This document shows positions 8,292 to 16,747 of a stretch of 57,723 bases of DNA, one piece after another; the stretch's first letter is position 1, and each line of letters opens with the position of its first letter. The stretch is from assembly GCA_022822265.1 (NCBI GenBank), contig JAJECA010000051.1, positions 1 through 57,723 of the forward strand. Direction: 5' to 3'. The DNA comes from Acidimicrobiia bacterium. GTDB taxonomy: Bacteria; Actinomycetota; Acidimicrobiia; Acidimicrobiales; Bin134. A program made the translations under genes and the position numbers. The notes below the pieces were generated by a model. The model worked only from the letters and a program-made list of their open reading frames with translations. It did no database searches and was not told where the DNA came from.

Positions 8292-9665
8292 TTAGCCATT
8301 TCCTCCCGTTCCCATGATCTGTTCTTCCATCTCCCAGATCATCGTGAGGATCTCCTCACGGGTCTCGATGAACTGCTGGGACGTCTTCAGCTCGCGGGCG
8401 TCGGCGGTGAGGGCTTCTTGGGCGAAGGGCAGGCTGTAGGTGCGCTCGATGCGGCCGGGCCGCGGCGCCATCACAAAGAGCTGGTCGCCCAGATACAGCG
8501 CCTCCTCCACGCTGTGGGTCACCAGCACGATGGTCTTGCCCGTCTCGTTCCACAGGTTGAGCACCAGGCTCTGCATCTTCTCCCGGGTCAGAGCATCGAG
8601 CGCCCCCAACGGCTCGTCCATCAAGATGATCTTGGGATCGTTGGCCAGACACCGGGCCAGCGCCACCCGCTGCTGCATCCCGCCGGAGAGCTCATATACG
8701 GCCTTGTCGCCGAAGTCCTGAAGACCCACGATTTGCAGCAGGTCCTGCACCGCCTCGCGGGAGGCGGGTCGGGAGCGCCCGTTCATGCGAGCGCCGAACC
8801 CCACGTTGTCGTTCACGCTGAGCCACTCGAACAGCGCCCCCCGCTGGAACACCATGCCCCGGTCTTGGCCGGGGCCGGTTATCGGATCGGTGCCCAGCTT
8901 GACGTCGCCGGAGGTAGGGGCCAGAAAACCGGCGATGATGTTGAGCAGCGTGGTCTTGCCGCACCCCGACGGTCCCAAAAGGGTCAGCAGCCGGCCCGGC
9001 TCAAGGGTAAACGTCACGTCCTTGAGCGCCTCCACGCTGCCCCCGTCGGGCAGCTCGTACACCATGCCGAGCTGCTCCACCACCAGGGGGCTCTCCGTCT
9101 TCGACTCCCGGGCCACTTCCACCTTGGATGCATCGAAATGCACTTCGGGCCGGGCCAGGGTGAACCAGGCCCGGGCGATCACCAGCGCCGCCACCAACAG
9201 CCCCATGTAGGGAATGGACGAGTCCTCGCGCTGCATATAGGCCAGCAGCACCGCAATGGTTGCGCTGGCCGCCAGGGCGAACCACACGTACCAAGCGGTG
9301 GCGGCCTGCTTGTCCTCGTCGGCCCGCCGATACAGCATCAGCATGGCCAAAAGCGCCGCCCCGCCCACCAGTGCCACCACCGGCTGCCACGGCGAGGCGG
9401 TGTCGCGGAACGACAGCACCACGCCTCCGATGATGGCCACCCCGGCCATGATCTGGCCGATCAAGATGATGCCGTCACGTGGCTGGGCGGCCCGGTCTGC
9501 GCCCTTGAACCGGCGGGCCGGCGTTATGGCCAAATCAACCAGCATCACCACCACCGCCAAAGCGGCTGCGGCCAGCAGTGCGACCGAGAGCCAGTACGCA
9601 CCTCGGGCGATCACATAGGTGATGCCGTCGTATACGTCGGCCAGACCTTGAACAAACGAATCCAT
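8292..9665 (-). CDS. tauB: Taurine ABC transporter ATPase TauB with N-terminal membrane domain
   Basis: 457 residues, about 190 longer than ordinary TauB. The C-terminal part from about residue 190 is a complete nitrate/sulfonate/taurine-type ABC ATPase: Walker A GPSGCGKTT (about 229-237), signature LSGGMQQR, Walker B IILMDEPLGALD and switch histidine VTHS. The N-terminal part has about five hydrophobic segments (near residues 20-47, 64-86, 94-111, 124-144 and 151-170) joined to the ATPase by a charged linker. I do not recognise a family for this membrane part. The frame is continuous, so it looks like a genuine fusion. It energises import together with TauC and TauA. Substrate specificity comes from context. 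Confidence 0.85.
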   Translation of the reverse strand: MDSFVQGLADVYDGITYVIARGAYWLSVALLAAAALAVVVMLVDLAITPARRFKGADRAAQPRDGIILIGQIMAGVAIIGGVVLSFRDTASPWQPVVALVGGAALLAMLMLYRRADEDKQAATAWYVWFALAASATIAVLLAYMQREDSSIPYMGLLVAALVIARAWFTLARPEVHFDASKVEVARESKTESPLVVEQLGMVYELPDGGSVEALKDVTFTLEPGRLLTLLGPSGCGKTTLLNIIAGFLAPTSGDVKLGTDPITGPGQDRGMVFQRGALFEWLSVNDNVGFGARMNGRSRPASREAVQDLLQIVGLQDFGDKAVYELSGGMQQRVALARCLANDPKIILMDEPLGALDALTREKMQSLVLNLWNETGKTIVLVTHSVEEALYLGDQLFVMAPRPGRIERTYSLPFAQEALTADARELKTSQQFIETREEILTMIWEMEEQIMGTGGNG

Positions 9666-9720
9666 GACGTCCGCCTTTGGCTTAGAGAATCAACCCAGAA
9701 GGAACATAGCTGTTCCGCGG

Positions 9721-9780
9721 TGAGCGCCCAGCGGGGGCGGGCCCAGAGGGGGAAGTTCCCGCCCCCGCTGGCGGTGCTCA
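9721..9780 (-). terminator. Long GC-rich hairpin between tauA and tauB
   Basis: CCAGCGGGGGCGGG at 9728-9741 is perfectly complementary to 9758-9771, with a 16-nt loop. Pairing continues imperfectly outward to 9721 and 9780, so the stem includes the tauA stop codon. No U-run follows in the direction of transcription. It is more likely an mRNA-stabilising or partial-termination element that keeps TauA in excess over TauB and TauC than a full terminator. Confidence 0.6.
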
Positions 9781-10848
9781 GTTGACGGCTTCGAGGAAGC
9801 TGGTGACGACGAAGGCGTCGTAGCTGGGCAGCGCAGAGGCGATTTCGCCTTGGGCGACGAAGAAGTCCATCTGGTCCTTCATCACCTGCTGCACGGTCCC
9901 GCCAAGCCAGGCCTCCGACAACTGCACGTCCTTCTCGGGGAACGAGAAGGCGTCCAACAGCGCAATCGTCGGCGCCCGCTCCATGCCCGCAGCCCCCGCG
10001 ATGGTGTCGATGAACGGATCCCGGTCGTCGTTATACGCCCGGTTGGCGTCCTCGGTCACCTGCAAAAAGCCCGTCAACAAGCTGGGATAGGTATCGGCGA
10101 AGTCTCCGGTGGTGGAGATGATGTCGAACACTCGGATGCCGATGGCCTCCTGCTCGGCGCCGGTCATCACCAGGTTCCCGCCGTTGGCGATCATCTGGTT
10201 CACCGCGCCGCCGAACGCGCACGCCATGGCCACCTCACCCGAGTCCAAAGCGGCCACAGCAGCCGGTCCGCCCTCAGACTGGATCAGCTCCACCGAGCCG
10301 GTGTCCACGCCCAGGTACTCAAGCATCTTCAACAGCTTGAAATGGGTCACGTTGCCCAACGGCGTGTAGATGCTCTGGCCCGCCAAGGTCTCCGCCGCAT
10401 TGGCCGCGGTGATTCCCAGATCTGGATTGGCCACGCAGTTGTCGGCGTCGGCGTAGCTCACCGCCACCCCCACCAGCAACAGGTCGGAGCCCCCAGTCAC
10501 GAAGTTGGCGAACGGCGTCAGCCCCTGCGAATAGGAGATGTCGATGTCGCCGGCCTCCATCGCCTGGGCCATATCACCGCCCGACGCGAACGGAATCCAA
10601 TTCACCGTCAACCCCAGAGCGTCGTCATAGGTTTGGCGGGCTTGGGCCACCTGGTTGGCCGTCGGCCACTCCAGGAAGTAGGCCACGTTCAACTCGTCGA
10701 GCATCATCTCCTCGGGCGCCGCAGGAGCTTCCGGAGCCTCGGTGGCCTCGGGGGCAGCAGCTTCGTCGGGGGCGGCATCGTCGTCGTCATTGCCGCAGGC
10801 CGCAACAATCAACGCCATCACCATGAGTAATGCCAGTAGTCGCTTCAT
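9778..10848 (-). CDS. tauA: Taurine ABC transporter substrate-binding lipoprotein TauA
   Basis: 356-residue extracytoplasmic solute receptor. It starts with a lipoprotein signal peptide (MKRLLALLMVMALIVAAC, lipobox VAAC, so Cys18 is lipidated), followed by an acidic, alanine/proline-rich tether of about 35 residues and a periplasmic-binding fold of the TauA/SsuA type (LNVAYFLEWPTANQVAQA, GDIDISYSQGLTPFANFVTG). Membrane anchoring by a lipid fits a monoderm actinobacterium. It is the second gene of the tpa-tauABC-pta unit and is followed by a strong hairpin. Taurine as ligand is inferred from the neighbouring tpa, xsc and soe genes; a related sulfonate is possible. Confidence 0.87.
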   Translation of the reverse strand: MKRLLALLMVMALIVAACGNDDDDAAPDEAAAPEATEAPEAPAAPEEMMLDELNVAYFLEWPTANQVAQARQTYDDALGLTVNWIPFASGGDMAQAMEAGDIDISYSQGLTPFANFVTGGSDLLLVGVAVSYADADNCVANPDLGITAANAAETLAGQSIYTPLGNVTHFKLLKMLEYLGVDTGSVELIQSEGGPAAVAALDSGEVAMACAFGGAVNQMIANGGNLVMTGAEQEAIGIRVFDIISTTGDFADTYPSLLTGFLQVTEDANRAYNDDRDPFIDTIAGAAGMERAPTIALLDAFSFPEKDVQLSEAWLGGTVQQVMKDQMDFFVAQGEIASALPSYDAFVVTSFLEAVN

Positions 10849-10882
10849 ATTGGTTCCTCCATCTCGATGGATGTTTCTTGCC

Positions 10883-12256
10883 TCATTGAAAGGCCTTTAG
10901 CCAACCGCTCAAGCGGTTGAACACCTGGTCGACCCGGCTCAATAGGTCGTCGATCACTTCAGCGTCGGCCACCAGAGGCGGCGAGATCATCAGCATGGCG
11001 GCGCCGCGGGAATCGGGGCGCACCAGCACCCGCGCCTCCTTCACAAACCGGTCGAGCGCTCCGCCGGGCAACAGCGCCGCGAACTCGTCCTCGGTGAGGT
11101 CGGTGCCGGTGTCCCGGTTGCGCATCAGTTCCACTGCGTAGAAGTAGCCCGCCCCTCTCACATCCTTAACGGAGGCGTGGGCCGACATCAGGTCGCGCAG
11201 CCCGGCAGCCAGGCGGACCTCGTTACCCAGCACGTTGGCCAAGACGTCTTCGTCGCGCAGCGCCGTCATGTTGGCCGCGGCAACCGCCGTGGATACCGGA
11301 TGGCCGCCAAACGTGGACCCGTGGACATACATGGCCAAAGAGGAGTCCCACACCTGCTCCACCAGCGACCCTCGCACCACGAGTCCGCCCAAGGGCACAT
11401 AGGCGCTGGTGACCCCTTTGGCGAAGGTGATCATGTCGGGCTCCGCGCCGAAGCGCTCGCTGCCGAACCAATGTCCGAGACGGCCGAACGAGTTGATCAC
11501 CTCATCGGCGCAGAGCAGCACACCGTGGGCATCGCAGATGCGGCGCAGCTCCCGCCAATAGCCCTCCGGCGGCACCAGCGCGCCGCGGCCGTTTTGCACC
11601 GGCTCGGCCATCACCATGGCCACGGTCTCGGGGCCCTCGGCCAAAATCGCCTCCTCGATGGCGGTTACGCAAGGAAGCTCTGCGGCCGTCTGGCCCGGCT
11701 CGAGCTGGCAGCCCAGCGTGTTGGGCACGTGTCGCACCGGTCCGGCAAGCATGGGCAGGAACGGATCTCGCAGGTTGGGTATGCCGGTCAAGGCGAGGGC
11801 ACCAAGCGAGGTGCCGTGGTAGGCCCAATTACGGGCGATCACCTTGTGGCGCTGCTCATCCCCGTTGGCCAGGTGGTAGCAGCGGGCGAATTTGAGGGCC
11901 GATTCCACCGCTTCAGAGCCGGAATTCACAAAGAACACCCGGTCGAGGTCACCGGGCGCAACGGCGGCGATCATCGATGCGGCCTCAATGGAAGACGGGT
12001 GGGCGAAGCCCCAGTTGGAGTAGAACGCCAGCTTGTCCATCTGCTTGGCCGCCGCCGCGGTCAGGTCGCTTCGACCGTGACCGAGGTTGGTGCAGAACAA
12101 GCCGGCGAGACCGTCGAGGTACTGGTTGCCGTCGGCGTCCCATACGTAGCAGCCCTCGCCCCGGTCGATCACCACTAGATCGTCTGACCGCCAGGCGTCG
12201 CCCCGCGTGAAATGGGGTATCAGGTGGCGACGAGCCTGCTGGCGGTCATCCGGCAT
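10883..12256 (-). CDS. tpa: Taurine:pyruvate aminotransferase (class III PLP enzyme)
   Basis: 457-residue class III aminotransferase. Cofactor-site motifs are visible: NSGSEAVESALKFAR (phosphate binding), YHGTSLGA, LCADEVINSFGRLG (Asp near residue 250 for the pyridine nitrogen) and FAKGVTSAY with the Schiff-base Lys near 278. It would transfer the amino group of taurine to pyruvate, giving sulfoacetaldehyde and alanine. It is first in the unit with tauABC and pta. Class III transaminases are hard to tell apart, so Tpa rather than a 2-oxoglutarate-dependent or diamine enzyme is inferred from the adjacent tauABC, xsc and pta. No alanine dehydrogenase to recycle pyruvate lies in the window. Confidence 0.83.
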   Translation of the reverse strand: MPDDRQQARRHLIPHFTRGDAWRSDDLVVIDRGEGCYVWDADGNQYLDGLAGLFCTNLGHGRSDLTAAAAKQMDKLAFYSNWGFAHPSSIEAASMIAAVAPGDLDRVFFVNSGSEAVESALKFARCYHLANGDEQRHKVIARNWAYHGTSLGALALTGIPNLRDPFLPMLAGPVRHVPNTLGCQLEPGQTAAELPCVTAIEEAILAEGPETVAMVMAEPVQNGRGALVPPEGYWRELRRICDAHGVLLCADEVINSFGRLGHWFGSERFGAEPDMITFAKGVTSAYVPLGGLVVRGSLVEQVWDSSLAMYVHGSTFGGHPVSTAVAAANMTALRDEDVLANVLGNEVRLAAGLRDLMSAHASVKDVRGAGYFYAVELMRNRDTGTDLTEDEFAALLPGGALDRFVKEARVLVRPDSRGAAMLMISPPLVADAEVIDDLLSRVDQVFNRLSGWLKAFQ

Positions 12257-12297
12257 CTGCCCCTCCCATGTCCCCCCGGACGATGTACGAAGATTGA

Positions 12298-12325
12298 AGT
12301 TAGACGCTATACCAGAGAGTTAGAC
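12298..12325 (-). promoter_or_regulatory. Candidate operator or promoter motif, copy B, upstream of tpa
   Basis: Two AGTTAGAC direct repeats start exactly 20 bp apart (12298 and 12318) with GCTATA between them. The element matches copy A at 6217-6242. It lies 42-69 nt upstream of the tpa start, in the only AT-rich stretch of the 12257-12433 intergenic region, which must also hold the promoter of the divergent MFS gene. On the tpa strand TTGCAC precedes TATAGC by 15 bp, a weak promoter match. Confidence 0.45.
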
Positions 12326-12433
12326 AGTGCAATAAAAATGATAATTCATCTAATTGTTACGTTATGGGCTATGGCGATGCAGCGACGATAATTCGCACTG
12401 GAATCCGGCGGCGCGTCGGTAGGCTAAACAGCA

Positions 12434-13783
12434 GTGGCCGAGAACGCCGTCGGGTGGCTAGAGGATGACGACGGCGGAGTCGTCGGCGGTCCCTTAATCG
12501 AGACCGGGCCCACGAGTCGCGGCCTGGGCGCGGCGCGGGCCTTGCTGTTGGGAATGCTTTTCATTCAGGTGGGCGGCGGTCTTCAGGGAGTGCTGCTTGG
12601 CGTGCGAACCGAGTCGGAGGGGTTCGGCCTAGCGGTCAGCGGCATCGTCATGGCCAGCTTCTTTTTGGGGTTCTTGATCGGAACGCGACTGGCCGAGCAC
12701 TTCCTCGCCGCGGTGGGCCACATCAGGGTGTTTGCGGCATTGGCCTCAATGGCCTCGGGCGTGTCGATCCTGCACCTGCTGTGGATCAATCCCGCCGCCT
12801 GGGCTCTGCTGAGGATGCTGTTCGGGCTGTGCATCGCCGGCGTCTTGGTGGTGGTGGAGTCGTGGCTGAACGACATGGCCACCAACAACACCAGAGGGCG
12901 CCTGCTCTCGATGTACATGGTGTCGTCGATGGGCGGACTCACTCTCGGCCAACTGCTGCTCAACGGCGGCGACCCTGCGGGCTTCGAGCTGTTCGTGATC
13001 TCCTCGGTGCTCATCTCCGCCGCGCTGGTTCCCATCACGCTCTCGGCCACCAGCGCTCCCCCGCTGACCGTGCCCGAGCCGCTGTCGCTGCGTCAGCTCA
13101 TCTCCCTGGCTCCCACCGGGGTGGTAACCGCCTTCTGCTCCGGCATCAGCCACGGGGCACTGCTGGGAGTTGGCGCGGTGTATGCCGCCTACGAGGGACT
13201 GCCCACCAGCCGGATCGCGCTGTTCCTGGTATCGGCCACCGCCGGGGCCATCGCCTTCCAATGGCCCGTGGGGGCAATTTCCGATCGGGTGTCTCGTCGG
13301 GCGGTGATTTTCGCGGCCGCGGCCGCGGCCGCGGGCATCGCTGGAATCCTGCCCTTCATCGAGCCGGGATCGGCGCTGTCGCTGGTGCTTGTCTTCTGCT
13401 TCGGTGGCGCCACCTTCCCGCTCTATTCGCTGGCCATTGCCCTGACCGGCGACTGGGTGCCGTCGTCGCAGTTGAACGGCGCCAGTGCTGCGCTCGTGCG
13501 AACTGCCGGGGTGGGGTCAATCATCGGACCGGTGGCCGGCGGGGTGGTCATGTCGTTGACCGCCCCCTGGACCTTCTTTCTGGTGCTGGTGGGCGCCCAT
13601 GCAGTGGTGGTGGTGTACACCGGGTGGCGGATCGTGGCCCGAGAAGGCGTCCCGGTTGACGAGCAGGGCGAGTGCGTGCCGTGGTCCACCCGGGCGTCGG
13701 CCATGGCCGTGAATCTGCTGCGGCGCCCGCCGCGACCCCTCAAGGTGGGCGGGCGTCCGGGAAGCAGCCGAATTCCCCGGTAG
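12434..13783 (+). CDS. MFS transporter, YcaD-like
   Basis: 449-residue membrane protein with about 12 hydrophobic segments. LNDMATNNTRGRLLSMYMV after an ESW motif in the first half resembles the YcaD/Bcr-like branch of the major facilitator superfamily. The loop between the halves is short, and the C-terminal tail is basic and proline-rich. It starts at GTG and is transcribed divergently from tpa, sharing a 177-bp intergenic region with it. That position makes a role in handling a taurine metabolite possible, for example sulfonate or sulfite export, but nothing in the sequence fixes the substrate. An octa-alanine run is encoded by a GC repeat at 13314-13335. Confidence 0.75.
   Translation: MAENAVGWLEDDDGGVVGGPLIETGPTSRGLGAARALLLGMLFIQVGGGLQGVLLGVRTESEGFGLAVSGIVMASFFLGFLIGTRLAEHFLAAVGHIRVFAALASMASGVSILHLLWINPAAWALLRMLFGLCIAGVLVVVESWLNDMATNNTRGRLLSMYMVSSMGGLTLGQLLLNGGDPAGFELFVISSVLISAALVPITLSATSAPPLTVPEPLSLRQLISLAPTGVVTAFCSGISHGALLGVGAVYAAYEGLPTSRIALFLVSATAGAIAFQWPVGAISDRVSRRAVIFAAAAAAAGIAGILPFIEPGSALSLVLVFCFGGATFPLYSLAIALTGDWVPSSQLNGASAALVRTAGVGSIIGPVAGGVVMSLTAPWTFFLVLVGAHAVVVVYTGWRIVAREGVPVDEQGECVPWSTRASAMAVNLLRRPPRPLKVGGRPGSSRIPR
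13313..13335 (+). repeat. GCGGCC microsatellite in the MFS gene
   Basis: Three and a half tandem copies of GCGGCC, containing overlapping NotI-type octamers, encode a run of alanines in a membrane helix. The 6-bp unit keeps frame if it expands or shrinks. Probably neutral. Confidence 0.7.
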
Positions 13784-13815
13784 GAAGTTTCCACTACTTT
13801 AGATATATTCCATGT

Positions 13816-14919
13816 ATGCCCACCGTGGGGATGGATGCCGAAGCGGCCTTTGGACTGGCCGTCGACTACCTGGCTGCCGCCGACGAGATCGACCTGCGGC
13901 GCCAGCGGTGGGCCGCGGTGGTGGCCGAGGTGGAGTATTGGTTGGGGGGCGAGCAGTACCCGGTGGATCTGTCGCTGGGCGGGGTCAGCCAGCAGCTGCG
14001 CATCGACTCTGGGGACATCTCCCAGAGGGCCCAGATGATTTTGCTGGGTCCTGAAGGGCTGAACCTGGCCCTGTGGGCTATCGAGGTTCTGCGGGACACT
14101 CCCGAGGCGTGGGGCGGCGACCACATTGTGTCGCGGGGCGACTTGGAGGGCTTCGCCACCCGCACCGACGAATTGGGCGAGGCGGCCCGGATCCTGCTCA
14201 CCAACCGGAGCCTGTTCACCATGGTGGACACGGCCCAGAACAACCGCGACTACCTGTCCGACCCCACCGAGGGGTTCTCGGCCAGCGGCGGGGACGGGCG
14301 CATCAGCCTCGACGATCTGGACGCCTTCGAAGCCAAGATGTCGGCCTACACCACCCTTCTGCCCTACCTGGCCGCCATCGACACCGCGGCCCAGGGCGAT
14401 CCCACCAAGGCCGACCGGTTTTTGTCGAAGGCCGACTTCGAGGCCATCGCCGCTGATGCCAGCCTGCCACCAGAGGTGAGGGCGGCAGCCGCAGCGGTGA
14501 TCACCCAAGGGGCCTACCACCGCAAGGACGGCTTCGGATGGGACGACGTGGGGTTCTGGGCCATGGAAGCCGCCGGGGTGCTGCCGGTGGTGGGCGAGAT
14601 CGTCGACACCACCCGGGCGCTGTATGCGCTATCTCAAGGAGATTGGAAGTCGGCGCTGATGTTCGCCGGGCGGGTGGCTATGCCCCTGGGATCGGGCAAG
14701 ACGTTGAGTGCGGCTCGGGCCCTGGTGGAGATGGGCCGGCGGCGGGCGTTCAAGGAGATGCAGTACTACACCATCACCCAGTCGGCGGAGAAGGCCAAAA
14801 AGAAGGTGGCCAAGACCATTCGCAAGAAGGCCACCAACAAGGCCAAGGACACCTATCAAGACTGGCGGGACGACTCGCCCGCCGGATTCGAGTACCTGCC
14901 CCCACCCCATCGCCCGTAG
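13816..14919 (+). CDS. Unknown protein with EF-hand-like and pre-toxin-like segments
   Basis: 367 residues; I recognise no family for the whole protein. The N-terminal 110 residues are helical. The middle has an EF-hand-like loop (GGDGRISLDDLDAFEAK, about residues 155-172) and similar helix-loop starts (VSRGDLEGF, LSKADFEAI) spaced as in calcium-binding repeats. Residues about 240-295 are hydrophobic and resemble the linker found before toxin domains in polymorphic toxins (LPVVGEIVDTTRALYALSQG). The tail is very lysine-rich (KAKKKVAKTIRKKATNKAK). No signal peptide is visible. ATG 13816 fits a TAGATATAT-like -10 box just upstream, which would give a nearly leaderless message. menB follows after 9 nt, so the two are probably co-transcribed. 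Confidence 0.6.
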   Translation: MPTVGMDAEAAFGLAVDYLAAADEIDLRRQRWAAVVAEVEYWLGGEQYPVDLSLGGVSQQLRIDSGDISQRAQMILLGPEGLNLALWAIEVLRDTPEAWGGDHIVSRGDLEGFATRTDELGEAARILLTNRSLFTMVDTAQNNRDYLSDPTEGFSASGGDGRISLDDLDAFEAKMSAYTTLLPYLAAIDTAAQGDPTKADRFLSKADFEAIAADASLPPEVRAAAAAVITQGAYHRKDGFGWDDVGFWAMEAAGVLPVVGEIVDTTRALYALSQGDWKSALMFAGRVAMPLGSGKTLSAARALVEMGRRRAFKEMQYYTITQSAEKAKKKVAKTIRKKATNKAKDTYQDWRDDSPAGFEYLPPPHRP

Positions 14920-14928
14920 TCTTTGGGC

Positions 14929-15828
14929 ATGGTCTCGGAGCTGTTCGACGCCGAGCGGTGGAAGCCGGTAGAGGGGTTCGACCTGACCGACGTGACCTAT
15001 CACCGCGCCGTGAACCAGGCCACGGTGCGGATTGCCTTCGACCGCCCCGAAGTACGCAACGCCTTCCGCCCCCACACGGTGGACGAGCTGTACCGCACGC
15101 TGGACCACGCCCGCATGACCCCCGATGTGGGCACTGTGCTGCTCACCGGCAACGGGCCGTCGCCCACCGACGGCGGCTGGGCGTTCAGCTCGGGGGGGGA
15201 CCAGCGCATCCGGGGGGCCGACGGCTACCAGTACGCCAGCGGGGACACCGCCGACACGGTGGACGATGCCCGCACCGGGCGCCTGCACATCTTGGAGGTT
15301 CAGCGGCTCATCCGGTTCATGCCCAAGGTGGTGATCGCGGTGGTGCCGGGGTGGGCGGCCGGCGGGGGCCACAGCCTGCACGTGGTGAGCGACATGACCC
15401 TGGCGTCGGCCGAGCACGCCATGTTCAAACAGACCGACGCCGACGTGGCCAGCTTCGACGGCGGCTTCGGATCGGCCTATCTGGCCCGCCAGGTAGGCCA
15501 GAAGCGGGCTCGGGAGGTGTTCTTCGTGGGCAAGGCCTACACCGCGGCCGAGGCCTACGAGATGGGCATGGTCAACGCCGTGGTGCCCCACGCCGAGCTG
15601 GAGCAGACGGCGCTGGAGTGGGCCGAGGCGGTGAACGCCAAGAGCCCCACCGCGCAGCGCATGTTGAAGTTCGCCTTCAATCTCATCGACGACGGGCTGG
15701 TGGGCCAGCAGGTGTTCGCCGGGGAGGCCACCCGTCTGGCCTACGGCACCGACGAGGCCGCCGAGGGCCGGGACTCGTTCTTGGAGAAGCGCGACGCTGA
15801 CTTCTCGAAGTTCCCCTATCACTTCTAG
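14929..15828 (+). CDS. menB: 1,4-Dihydroxy-2-naphthoyl-CoA synthase
   Basis: 299-residue crotonase-fold enzyme that closes the second ring in menaquinone synthesis, from o-succinylbenzoyl-CoA. MenB hallmarks separate it from ordinary enoyl-CoA hydratases: SSGGDQRIRG in the active site, GWAAGGGHSLHVVSDMTLAS, the FDGGFGSAYLARQVG segment and the C-terminal FLEKRDADFSKFPYHF. ATG 14929 is chosen; an in-frame TTG two codons upstream is less likely. It follows the unknown gene by 9 nt and is followed by an SDR after 31 nt. Other men genes are not in the window. Menaquinone is the likely electron acceptor for the membrane sulfite dehydrogenase at the left end. Confidence 0.93.
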   Translation: MVSELFDAERWKPVEGFDLTDVTYHRAVNQATVRIAFDRPEVRNAFRPHTVDELYRTLDHARMTPDVGTVLLTGNGPSPTDGGWAFSSGGDQRIRGADGYQYASGDTADTVDDARTGRLHILEVQRLIRFMPKVVIAVVPGWAAGGGHSLHVVSDMTLASAEHAMFKQTDADVASFDGGFGSAYLARQVGQKRAREVFFVGKAYTAAEAYEMGMVNAVVPHAELEQTALEWAEAVNAKSPTAQRMLKFAFNLIDDGLVGQQVFAGEATRLAYGTDEAAEGRDSFLEKRDADFSKFPYHF

Positions 15829-15859
15829 GTCGAATCAGTTCTCGCTCTAGGGTGCGGCC

Positions 15860-16693
15860 ATGGCCGACTCCCCCGCCGCCGAACCCACCACCGACCCGAA
15901 GTTCGCTCCCCGTCCCGACTCGTCATCGCTAGACGCCGCCCAGATGTTCGACCTGTCTGGGCGGGTGGCGATCGTCACCGGGGGCAGCCGGGGTATCGGC
16001 CTGTCCATCGCCCACGGCTTCGCCGCTCAAGGGGCCAAGGTGGTGGTGGCCAGCCGCAAGGCCGACGCCTGCGACCAGGCCGTGGCCGAAATCGCCGAGG
16101 CCGGAGGCGAAGCGCTAGCCATACCCGCCCACATGGGCGACCTCGACAGCGTCAACCAGCTGGCCGACGCCACCCTGGAGCACTACGGCCAGATCGACAT
16201 CCTGGTGAACAACGCCGCCAACCCACTGGGCCTGCCCATGACCGACATCACCCCCGAAGCGTGGGAGAGCTCGTTCACCGTGAACCTGCGGGGACCGTTC
16301 TTCTTGTTCCAGCGGTGTTTGCCGTCGCTGCTGGAATCCGACCACGCCTCGGTCATCAACGTGATCTCGGTAGGGGCCTACATACCGGCGGGCAACACCT
16401 CCATGTACTCGGCGGCCAAGGCCGGCCTGCTGTCGTTCACCCGGTCGATGGCCGGCGAGTACTCCCCCCACGGCGTGCGGGTGAACGCCATCGCCCCCGG
16501 CACCGTAGACACCACCATGACCCGCAACACCGGCCCCGAGGCCATGGCCCGCATGTCCGACCTCAGCCACATCGGCCGCATCGGCCACCCCGACGAGCTA
16601 GTAGGCGCCGCCCTCCTCCTCGCCTCCGACGCCGGCAGCTACATCACCGGCCAATGCATAATCATCGACGGAGGCTTCATCCCCCCGCGCTAG
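15860..16693 (+). CDS. SDR-family NAD(P)-dependent oxidoreductase
   Basis: 277-residue classical short-chain dehydrogenase/reductase. The cofactor motif TGGSRGIG lies near residue 40 after a disordered, proline-rich N-terminal tail of about 30 residues; NNAA, the catalytic Ser in NVISVG and the YSAAK pair are all present, and DGG sits near the C-terminus as usual. The organisation matches 3-oxoacyl-ACP reductase-like and alcohol-dehydrogenase SDRs, but the substrate cannot be read from sequence. It follows menB by 31 nt in the same direction and ends 54 bp from a convergent amidohydrolase gene. Confidence 0.82.
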   Translation: MADSPAAEPTTDPKFAPRPDSSSLDAAQMFDLSGRVAIVTGGSRGIGLSIAHGFAAQGAKVVVASRKADACDQAVAEIAEAGGEALAIPAHMGDLDSVNQLADATLEHYGQIDILVNNAANPLGLPMTDITPEAWESSFTVNLRGPFFLFQRCLPSLLESDHASVINVISVGAYIPAGNTSMYSAAKAGLLSFTRSMAGEYSPHGVRVNAIAPGTVDTTMTRNTGPEAMARMSDLSHIGRIGHPDELVGAALLLASDAGSYITGQCIIIDGGFIPPR

Positions 16694-16747
16694 CAAGAGC
16701 GACAATGTGCAAGTGCCACTTTCAATTTGTACAGAGTGACGGGCGCG

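Noticed and set aside
8292..9130. TauB as a missed second gene (separate membrane protein plus ATPase)
   Set aside because: I found no stop codon in the frame and did not find a convincing internal ribosome binding site at the ATPase start.
16694..16747. Bidirectional terminator between the convergent SDR and amidohydrolase genes
   Set aside because: Only a 5-bp palindrome (AAGTGCCACTT) is present, with no U-run in either direction; too weak to claim.
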